Source: Vibrio lentus | Lineage (GTDB): Bacteria; Pseudomonadota; Gammaproteobacteria; Enterobacterales; Vibrionaceae | Direction of reading: 5' to 3' | Assembly: GCF_030409755.1 (NCBI RefSeq) | Contig: NZ_JAUFQE010000001.1 | Location: forward strand, 1,426,001 to 1,490,000 | DNA: 64,000 nucleotides | The notes under the pieces: generated by a model | What the model saw: only the letters and a program-made list of their open reading frames with translations | What the model was told of the DNA's origin: nothing | Databases searched by the model: none | Program-made: the position numbers and the translations under genes | In this document: positions 57,171-64,000 of the stretch, one piece after another | Numbering within the stretch: the stretch's first letter is position 1 | Layout of the letters: each line of letters opens with the position of its first letter

Positions 57171-57680
57171 CTAATAAGCATTCGTTACAGGTTCATCTTG
57201 CACATTCGCACACTTCTTAATTTGCCAGTTTGATATAGCTACACCTATTAAAGCCGTTAGTTCGTCACTCCACTCTTTTCGTTTTATGGTGTTTGAATCT
57301 TCTAAGTACCATGCATGTCTTTCAAGCTGCGAGCGTATTGCTGTTTTCCATTGTTTGTCAGACTTTGATGTTTCTAGAACCTGTTCAAATGTGAATAGCA
57401 TTTGTGAAACAAACCACGGGTACTCTTCTTGAGTAACCCCATTTAAAACAATTTCGTTTCTATTCCCATAGGCTAATTTGGGATTTTCTGCGCAGTTTTT
57501 CAAATACTCTTGGTAAGTGGCATAAGCGGTCGCTCTTCGAGATTCCAGCCGACCTGACCGTAGTTGCTTTAGCGTAAGTATCAAAGCTAAAATGGCAACA
57601 ATTGCCATTATGATATCAGCACGTTCATTCCAAAATTCAAAGGTCAAAAGCTGAGCTGCGTTGGTGTCTAGGCAAATCAT
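57171..57680 (-). CDS. Small membrane protein coupled to the RT-nitrilase gene
   Basis: A 169-residue protein with one strong hydrophobic segment at about residues 22-41 (DIIMAIVAILALILTLKQL) and a charged, mostly helical cytoplasmic-type C-terminal region. I do not recognise the family. Its ATG overlaps the RT gene stop by 4 bp (ATGA), so the two are translationally coupled and presumably act together. In defence terms it could be the membrane-acting partner; this is inference from the operon and topology only. Confidence 0.8.
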   Translation of the reverse strand: MICLDTNAAQLLTFEFWNERADIIMAIVAILALILTLKQLRSGRLESRRATAYATYQEYLKNCAENPKLAYGNRNEIVLNGVTQEEYPWFVSQMLFTFEQVLETSKSDKQWKTAIRSQLERHAWYLEDSNTIKRKEWSDELTALIGVAISNWQIKKCANVQDEPVTNAY

Positions 57681-60600
57681 TTTATGCTTCCTGCTGGTGG
57701 TGTCTTTGTTTTCTTGTTGGTTCTAAGTGATTGACCGCAATCTCTAAAATCGAACATATTCATCTCAAATGTAGATATCGATACTTGATGGGAACCGTGT
57801 GTGTGCGTAATGAGCTTATGGAATCGCTCTTTATAAGGAGCTTTCGCAACTGACCCACCAAACTCACCACTGTTAACTAGTACAACATGCTGATACATAT
57901 GATAAAAGAGCGCATCAACCATGCTGTCAAAGGTCGCAATGTCTTTGTTCATCGCTGAAATAATATACGCGTGTGATTTATCTTTCAGGTCTGCACTTAG
58001 CTTTATATCTGTGGCGTCATAGCATATAGAGCCTGTCAGCTTGAAGCCGTCTTTTTCTTCAAAAGCAGGGTGAATCATTTCTACGATTAGTTGATATGGT
58101 CTCCAAGGTGTAATTTGGTTTACCTCATCAACAGTCATGTTTTTCTTTCCTTGAAGGCGTTTAATAAACCTCCTGCCATTGGCTCCTTTATTTGGGATGA
58201 TCCACATAGCTGAATTGTTGAGGTCACGTTCGTTATGAATGTGACTAAAGCCAATTCCAGCAAAAACAATAGCTCCCGTTTTATCTGAAAGCCTTTCTAA
58301 AATGTCCAGATCATCGGGTGAAACAGAAAGTTCAGGCCAAACGATAAGATCAACTTTCCCTTTAAGATTTGGAGTTTCATTTACACTATCGACGCTAGCT
58401 ATGTTGTGTAAGACTAACTCTGAAACGGAAGCTACGTGTCTTCTATGCTTAGCTCGGTATGTTGGTGTATCTAATTTTAAACCATAGAGATCGAAGTCTT
58501 TTGTTAAAGGTAGAAGTGGCTGAACCATCACAACATTTAAGTGCTTCTTGTCTTTTGGCCAATCCAACCTAACCTTCTCTGTATAGGTCGGCATGTTGGA
58601 GAGCGTACAATATGACCTAGCTTGGTCACCAGTTCGATTGTTTATGCACTTTTCTAGCTCGCCTAGAGTCCAAGTTTTCGGCCATGAAAATAAGCTATTG
58701 TTGCTTTCAACCCCTGGCCACTGTAATAGCTTGAACAATAATGTAGACAACCAATCACTCATTGGCGATTTACTAGCACCAAATGCTTCGGGTGAATGCA
58801 TCATTCCGATCTGCCTTTTCAGCATATTGGACTTTATACCCCGATAGGCAGGCTTCTCAGACTGAAGGCTATTGCTGCTGCTCCAGTCGACAGACCCAAG
58901 TAGACAGCTTCTAATGAACATCCCAATGTAATAGAGGGGTTTGTGTTCATCTGTTAGCCACTTAGGGGGAGTGTGAAATAACTCGGTATCGTCGCCAAAA
59001 TACTCTAACTCAACCTTCAGCTCACAAGATGATTTTAGTCTCAATAAGTCATCCCAGTCACTACATCGAACCTTAGTGTTCGCAATGTCTATAGGTGTAT
59101 CGAAGTTGTTTTTATCTATTTCATTTAGTGACGATTGAACGAGTTTAAGTATGCCATTCTCATGCTTAAATGGATTGTCATCTGCTCTGATTACTGAAAG
59201 AAGTGATACCGACTTATTATTGTAGGACGATAGACTTCCTTTGATTTTTGCATAATCATTTAACCCAAGATAGTTGGCAAAAAGATGAGCTTTCTTAGGC
59301 CATTTTAGGTCAGTTGATTTCGCTTTTAAGTATAATTGCTCAAAGAGATCAGGACTATTGAGCATAAGTCTTTTACATATATCGCTTAGATCTCCTCTAT
59401 TTAACTGTCTAGCTCTTTGGGAATGGGGGGAAAGTGTCGGGCGAGCAGGCCGACTATAGATCGATTCCAATGAGCTTGAAACAGAACGCAAGACCTTTCG
59501 TTTATCCAGTGCTAGTTGGTTGGCTAGTAAAACCGCTGTAGTGAACTCGGTAGGTTTTTGCTTGAGGTTTACGTTGCGGAAACCATTTAGTAGCTGGGTA
59601 ATTAGATCAAATGGTTCGCTATCAATAACCTCTTTAAGAGGTGAGTCATTACGAACAAGACTAAAGAACAAAATCTGTTCTTTGAATGCTTCCTCAAAGG
59701 AATCTAGTGCTTCGAATTTACTGCATGCGTAATCCTCTAGGCATTCAAAGTAGCTTTCTGGATCGGAATGAGCAGGAAACGCCCACCTATCTTTTGTATG
59801 TATTGCGGTAGCAGAGTGACGAAGTATTTCACTTAAGCAATACTCAGCGAAAGTGGTAAGAGCGAGGTCATCTTGGTCTCGGATATTCTCAAGGCTTTGT
59901 ATGATTGGACGCAGTATTCGAGCATGCGGAAATAGTTCTAGTCCTTTTTTTAGAAGTAGCAAAAGAGAAGGATCTTTAGTCCACTTTGATATTAGTTTTC
60001 GGGCCATTCTCTCTTGCAGATAATCCCATGCCCCTGGAATAGGTTCTCCAGAAGGGGTAACTTCTTGTGCGATCATGCTGCGCTTTTGGCGAAGAAGTGA
60101 ATGGATTTTGTTGGCTGTAAAACGGAGGAGAGTATCTTTACGTACATCATTGAAAGTTCTGTCAATAAAAGCTAACTCACTTATACAATCGTTCTCGACT
60201 TCGTTACTATCCCAGTCTTCAACCTCAAGGTTATCTGTTAGTTCAATTAGTCCTTCAAGGTGTCCCAGTTGTTCATCTAGTTCATGTAGTGGCATTGGAC
60301 CACTAAGCTTATTCTGTATGTGTGCAAGCTTAGATGAGATTGCTCCTTCTTTAGAACTGAATTTTTTAACTTTGGTTTTTTGGGGTTGAAGGATAAGGCC
60401 TAAATTATCTTGATATGGTTTGAAACGAGCTGCTATCACTTCACGGATTTCATTTTCAGATACTTCGTTTCTATCTGTTTTGATGATAAGTCTTAGATCG
60501 TCCACATAACGACAAGCATCTACTAGTAATATGTTTTCGTTTTCATCTAGATATTGACCTATCAGTTCAGCAATGTCCTTGTCGAAATCAAGCATGTAAA

Positions 60601-61522
60601 TGTTTGCTAAAAAACCACCCGCGACGAGCCCTTGAGGTATGCCTTGATTATCTTCTAGGGTCTGTATGTGTTCATTTTTACACACCTCTGTATATAGGTT
60701 TTGAGATTCTTCTGTCCATTCCCAATCTTTAAATTGATCTAGAACGTGGCTAATACATTCATCAGTTTCTTTGCCAGTTATTTCTTTGACCAGATCCTTG
60801 ATTTTTCCTGTGAGTATCGTCCGATCAACTGAGTCGTAAAACTTAGAAAAGTCTAAATGAATTTCATAGATTTCTTCTTTGCTTGTTTTAACTCGTTTAG
60901 CTTCACGACCAAAGTAGATAGGTCGCTCTAGAAAGCGCTGATAGTCGGTAAAAAACTTACTATAAGTATTGCTGTTACCCCAAGAGTATGATGCATTGTC
61001 ATCAATATATTTACAGTGAAGCCTATTACCGTAGTTTATTAAACCCTTATCGTGCACGTCAGAGAACAGAGTAGAAGTGTCTCCTTGTTCAGTTTCAACA
61101 TGGTTAGCTAGCAGCATCATCAATGCTGTAAAAATTGTCTGGTCATCTATCGAAACATGGGCCAAAGGCCTCATTGGCAATCGAGGGTTATCAGAATCAT
61201 CCTCTTCACTATCTTTGTTTTCTGGAGTCCAAGTGAGAGTAGATTCATCATCCGATTTTTTGAATTCCCATGGGTGTGACTTTGGCGCAGGTATTAACTT
61301 TAGAGGAGATAACTCAAGGTCGTTTTCCCTAAGAGCTTCTGACAGAGAGGAAACCCTTAAATCAAGCTCAAGAGCAGATTTGTCTAAGTCTAAACCGTCG
61401 ACATACCAGTTGACCCCTCTGATATGTTGGTGAGACTTTTTCCAAGCACTTGATAGGATAACTTCATCAGATATGAAGTCTTCCGTTGGTAAGATCTTGT
61501 TATATTTCTTGTGGAGTAACAT
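57677..61522 (-). CDS. Defence-associated reverse transcriptase fused to nitrilase (DRT type 1/UG1-like)
   Basis: A 1281-residue protein. The RT domain lies at about residues 160-400: motif A HLDFSKFYDSVD (about 222-233), motif B GIPQGLVAGGFLANIY (about 294-309) and the catalytic YVDD (339-342), then QPQKTKVKKF. A long helical region follows. The C-terminal carbon-nitrogen hydrolase domain (about 1010-1260) shows Glu in IVWPELSV (residue 1064), a Lys cluster near 1120 and Cys in GSICYDATD (residue 1167), so the Glu-Lys-Cys triad looks intact. RT-nitrilase fusions of this size are the DRT1/UG1 class of phage-defence RTs. Codon use is more AT-rich than in neighbouring genes. Confidence 0.9.
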   Translation of the reverse strand: MLLHKKYNKILPTEDFISDEVILSSAWKKSHQHIRGVNWYVDGLDLDKSALELDLRVSSLSEALRENDLELSPLKLIPAPKSHPWEFKKSDDESTLTWTPENKDSEEDDSDNPRLPMRPLAHVSIDDQTIFTALMMLLANHVETEQGDTSTLFSDVHDKGLINYGNRLHCKYIDDNASYSWGNSNTYSKFFTDYQRFLERPIYFGREAKRVKTSKEEIYEIHLDFSKFYDSVDRTILTGKIKDLVKEITGKETDECISHVLDQFKDWEWTEESQNLYTEVCKNEHIQTLEDNQGIPQGLVAGGFLANIYMLDFDKDIAELIGQYLDENENILLVDACRYVDDLRLIIKTDRNEVSENEIREVIAARFKPYQDNLGLILQPQKTKVKKFSSKEGAISSKLAHIQNKLSGPMPLHELDEQLGHLEGLIELTDNLEVEDWDSNEVENDCISELAFIDRTFNDVRKDTLLRFTANKIHSLLRQKRSMIAQEVTPSGEPIPGAWDYLQERMARKLISKWTKDPSLLLLLKKGLELFPHARILRPIIQSLENIRDQDDLALTTFAEYCLSEILRHSATAIHTKDRWAFPAHSDPESYFECLEDYACSKFEALDSFEEAFKEQILFFSLVRNDSPLKEVIDSEPFDLITQLLNGFRNVNLKQKPTEFTTAVLLANQLALDKRKVLRSVSSSLESIYSRPARPTLSPHSQRARQLNRGDLSDICKRLMLNSPDLFEQLYLKAKSTDLKWPKKAHLFANYLGLNDYAKIKGSLSSYNNKSVSLLSVIRADDNPFKHENGILKLVQSSLNEIDKNNFDTPIDIANTKVRCSDWDDLLRLKSSCELKVELEYFGDDTELFHTPPKWLTDEHKPLYYIGMFIRSCLLGSVDWSSSNSLQSEKPAYRGIKSNMLKRQIGMMHSPEAFGASKSPMSDWLSTLLFKLLQWPGVESNNSLFSWPKTWTLGELEKCINNRTGDQARSYCTLSNMPTYTEKVRLDWPKDKKHLNVVMVQPLLPLTKDFDLYGLKLDTPTYRAKHRRHVASVSELVLHNIASVDSVNETPNLKGKVDLIVWPELSVSPDDLDILERLSDKTGAIVFAGIGFSHIHNERDLNNSAMWIIPNKGANGRRFIKRLQGKKNMTVDEVNQITPWRPYQLIVEMIHPAFEEKDGFKLTGSICYDATDIKLSADLKDKSHAYIISAMNKDIATFDSMVDALFYHMYQHVVLVNSGEFGGSVAKAPYKERFHKLITHTHGSHQVSISTFEMNMFDFRDCGQSLRTNKKTKTPPAGSIK

Positions 61523-61988
61523 AGATACAACGCTTTAAATTACGACTTTTTATATGTTACCGCGTTTATTGCGCTTATATGAATAAGAATTTATCTTTGT
61601 GATAGTGCAGAGCATTGTAGTGGATGAGAAAACTGGCCACTCGAACAGAGGTTTTGCCATACCCCTGATAATCCGTCAAAAGCTAAATTAGCAAATTCAC
61701 TGACACAGAAATGTCCAAAAACGAGTTGAACGAAGCCGCTCTGCGACTATGACCCGACTACCAGCTAACCCTGTTTAAAGTCCGTTAATTTTAACAAACC
61801 TTCATAATCACTGGTTCGAATCACTGAGTTGATTTTTCATATACGCCAGAAACGAAAAATGTCGCATCCATGCGACATTTCTCTTTTGGCGGCCAAACCA
61901 GTTTTGCTATATCCATTCTAGATTTCAATCCATTAGGAGATTATTCAGAATGTACTTATAAGACGCTGTTAATGTTAATTAGTTCAAT
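61523..61988. other. Non-coding region upstream of the RT-nitrilase gene
   Basis: These 466 bp contain the RT gene promoter side (AT-rich, 61523-61610) and, at the far end, the ABC gene terminator. The middle 61610-61850 has no ORF or gene that I can name. Some defence RTs use an RNA encoded beside the RT gene, so this is where one would look. Confidence 0.5.
61845..61888. terminator. Terminator downstream of the double-ABC gene
   Basis: AAATGTCGCAT (61857-61867) pairs with ATGCGACATTT (61870-61880), with outer CGCCA/TGGCG pairing. T-rich exits are present on both strands (TTTTTCG on the minus strand). Confidence 0.82.
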
Positions 61989-63617
61989 TTAAGCGGCATT
62001 TTTTTTCGATTTATTTTCTAAGTCGAATGACGCCTCAATCAATTTCTTGGTGTAGTCATTTTTCGGGTTGTTGAAAATATCTTCCGCAGAGCCCTCTTCC
62101 ATCACTTCCCCTTTTTGCATCACTAAAACACGATCCGAAAGTGCTTTCACTACCGAGAGGTCATGGCTGATGAAAAGGAAACCGATGTTGTGCTTGGTTT
62201 GAATGTCTTTCAACAGGTCAATCACGGTCAGTTGCACTGAGCGATCGAGTGCTGACGTTGGTTCATCTAGCAAGATAAAAGAAGGTTCAAGAATCAGCGC
62301 ACGAGCAATCGCGATACGTTGTCTTTGTCCGCCAGAGAATTCATGCGGATAACGGTTAATTGAATTCGGTTCTAGACGTACTTCAATCAGCGCTTTACGT
62401 GCTCGTTCCAATCGTTCTTTCTTAGAGAGTTGAGGTTGATGCACCGTTAAGCCTTCGGTGATGATTTCCCCAACTGTCATACGTGGTGACAAAGAGCCAT
62501 AAGGGTCTTGGAATACCATTTGTACATCTTTCTTGAGTTTATGGCGTTCTTTATCGGTTAATAAACTGACATCTTGGCCTTTATAAACAATACGTCCGGT
62601 ACTTGGCAGCAAGCCGATTAATGCTCGTCCCAGTGTTGATTTTCCTGAACCGGATTCACCAACAATACCCAAAGTTTCACCCTGTTTAAGGTTCAAAGAA
62701 ATGCCTTTTACGGCTTCGAAATACTGATTTTTGCTCTTGATGAAATGTGATTTAACCAAGAATTGAACTCGGATGTCGTCGGCACACAATAGCTCTGGGG
62801 CTGATGCCTCAACAGGAACTTTAGCGCCTTTCGGAATTGAGTTAATCAGCATGCGTGTGTAATCGTGTCTTGGGTTTTCGAATAAGGCTTGGGTCATCCC
62901 TTCTTCAACTAGCTCACCTTTACACATCACCAGAACGCGGTCTGCAAAGTGTTTTACTACCCCAAGGTCATGGGTAATGAACAAAATCGCCATGCCCATC
63001 TTGCTTTGAATCTCTTTGATCAAAGAAAGCACTTCCGCCTGAACCGTCACATCCAATGCCGTAGTCGGTTCGTCGGCAATCAAAATATCGGGCTCATTAA
63101 TCAAGGCCATTGCGATCATGATGCGTTGCAGCTGACCACCAGAAAACTCGTGAGGATACTTAGTGTAGGCTTGCTCTGGCATTGGCAGATGAACAAGCTC
63201 AAACAGCTCAAGTACGCGCTGCTTGGCCTTTGACTTCGATACCTTACGGTGACACATGATAGCTTCTGCCACTTGAATGCCTACACGCAGATATGGGTTC
63301 AAAGAGGTCATCGGCTCTTGAAAGATCATGCCGATTCTATCGCCCCGAATTGACTGCATTTGGCGTTCTGTTTTTTCGAGTATCGATTGTCCTTCAAACT
63401 CTATTTGAGATTGAGGATCAATGATGGCGTTATCTGGAAGCAAACGCATCAGTGCGTTGGAAGAGACTGATTTACCTGAACCCGATTCACCAACAATGGC
63501 CAAGGTTTCGCTGGAGTTAAGGGTAAAGTTAACCTTTTTAACCGCATCAATGATTCCATCATTGGTTGTGAAGCTAACGGAGAGGTTATTGACTTTGAGA
63601 ATGGCCCGGTCCGACAT
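61989..63617 (-). CDS. Double ABC ATPase of a peptide-type importer (YejF-like)
   Basis: A 542-residue protein with two complete ABC domains. Domain 1 (about 5-260): Walker A GESGSGKSV, Q-loop MIFQEPMTSLNPY, signature FSGGQLQR, Walker B ILIADEPTTALDV. Domain 2 (about 285-530): GESGSGKST, MVFQDPYGSLSPR, FSGGQRQR, FILLDEPTSALDR. This DppD-DppF fusion is the YejF/GsiA layout for peptides and microcin-C-like compounds. Permease and binding-protein genes would be expected upstream but are not the gene just before it, so they must lie elsewhere. Confidence 0.92.
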   Translation of the reverse strand: MSDRAILKVNNLSVSFTTNDGIIDAVKKVNFTLNSSETLAIVGESGSGKSVSSNALMRLLPDNAIIDPQSQIEFEGQSILEKTERQMQSIRGDRIGMIFQEPMTSLNPYLRVGIQVAEAIMCHRKVSKSKAKQRVLELFELVHLPMPEQAYTKYPHEFSGGQLQRIMIAMALINEPDILIADEPTTALDVTVQAEVLSLIKEIQSKMGMAILFITHDLGVVKHFADRVLVMCKGELVEEGMTQALFENPRHDYTRMLINSIPKGAKVPVEASAPELLCADDIRVQFLVKSHFIKSKNQYFEAVKGISLNLKQGETLGIVGESGSGKSTLGRALIGLLPSTGRIVYKGQDVSLLTDKERHKLKKDVQMVFQDPYGSLSPRMTVGEIITEGLTVHQPQLSKKERLERARKALIEVRLEPNSINRYPHEFSGGQRQRIAIARALILEPSFILLDEPTSALDRSVQLTVIDLLKDIQTKHNIGFLFISHDLSVVKALSDRVLVMQKGEVMEEGSAEDIFNNPKNDYTKKLIEASFDLENKSKKNAA

Positions 63618-63629
63618 GATATATCCTTA

Positions 63630-64000
63630 TCAATTTAAGACATTAGGTGAAGATTGAACTTCTGACGTTGTTTTAAGCTGCCCAAAATGGTGATGAGCAC
63701 GCTGAATTTGTTCTAGCTCGAGCATCCAATGTGAGCTGCGCTGAGCACTGCAAAAAGCGATCAAGTGATTGAGTAGATCTTCACTTTGCTTTTCTAATAG
63801 TGAATAAGTCCGTTGAATCAGTTCAGTGCTTTCTAAAGAGATAAACTGCATCAGCGCGTATGACTGATTCAATGTGTCGAAGGCTTGTTGTTGCAGCCCC
63901 TGACGGTTAAGAATTTCTGATTGAGCTACGCTTGCGTCTCTTAGGCCTGCCAATAGACAAGCAAACTGACAGGGTTTGATGTCGCTTTGGTACGCCGCGT
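63630..64000 (-). CDS. Unknown protein, C-terminal part (cut by window end)
   Basis: The frame stays open to the window edge (reading AAYQSDIKPCQFACLLAGLRDASVAQSEILNRQG...), so the real start lies beyond 64000; the internal TTG is not the start. The visible 123 residues are mostly helical with many Gln, Leu and Ser. They include a CQFACLLAGLRDASVAQSE segment and no catalytic motif that I can name. It ends 13 bp before the ABC gene start and is probably co-transcribed with it. Confidence 0.65.
   Translation of the reverse strand, partial: AAYQSDIKPCQFACLLAGLRDASVAQSEILNRQGLQQQAFDTLNQSYALMQFISLESTELIQRTYSLLEKQSEDLLNHLIAFCSAQRSSHWMLELEQIQRAHHHFGQLKTTSEVQSSPNVLN

Noticed and set aside
61800..61840. 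tRNA T-loop-like GGTTCGAATC (61813-61822), possibly an attachment site or tRNA remnant
   Set aside because: The flanking bases do not pair as a T-stem, and no acceptor or anticodon stem is found upstream; no matching direct repeat was seen at the other side of the RT module.

Overview
The window looks like a chromosomal segment of a marine Vibrio, probably near the Splendidus group. The evidence is a two-domain ChiA chitinase, a UhpABC/UhpT set that tracks the enterobacterial one closely, an lctP-lldD-dld lactate locus and many typical Vibrio intergenic elements. Species placement is inference; no rRNA or tRNA gene is present.

Layout. 1-7 kb: the 5' part of a secreted GH18 chitinase (minus strand), then small housekeeping and unknown genes (DUF2850-like membrane protein, ppnP, pirin, a diguanylate cyclase, DUF1840, a glycine-zipper lipoprotein). 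7-17 kb: a hexose-phosphate block with the transporter uhpT, its regulators uhpABC, manA and a large exported alkaline-phosphatase-superfamily enzyme. uhpT and manA share the same upstream module, a CRP site followed after a fixed interval by a 43-bp conserved box, so they look like one UhpA/CRP regulon. 17-28 kb: GNAT, YdcH-like, tRNA hydroxylase trhO, a PLP aminotransferase divergent from an AraC-type regulator, a MATE exporter, and a peptide/nickel-type ABC importer whose two permeases are fused. 28-38 kb: dld, lldD and lctP on the minus strand, divergent from a LysR regulator that is followed by a prolyl oligopeptidase. A MITE-like element sits between lldD and dld, and 16-bp tandem repeats plus a long inverted repeat sit between lctP and lldD.

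38-57 kb is a self-contained beta-glucoside or beta-glucan oligosaccharide locus: LamB/BglH-type porin, chemoreceptor, LacI regulator, a complete sugar ABC importer, GH1 beta-glucosidase, GH94 phosphorylase, aldose epimerase, GH116 glycosidase and a second LacI. It combines hydrolysis with phosphorolysis. Related LacI-type palindromes precede both the porin and the main operon, and a CRP site lies in the operon promoter. The locus is bracketed by two direct copies of the 3' end of the prolyl oligopeptidase gene: the intact one at its left edge and a frameshifted remnant at its right edge. This suggests it arrived as an insertion.

57-61.5 kb: a two-gene defence module, a 1281-residue reverse transcriptase fused to a nitrilase domain (DRT type 1/UG1-like) translationally coupled to a small membrane protein. 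62-64 kb: a double-domain peptide-type ABC ATPase and a gene cut by the window edge.

The strongest candidates for undescribed biology are the uhpT/manA composite regulatory module, the locus flanked by prolyl-oligopeptidase ends, and the RT-nitrilase/membrane-protein pair.
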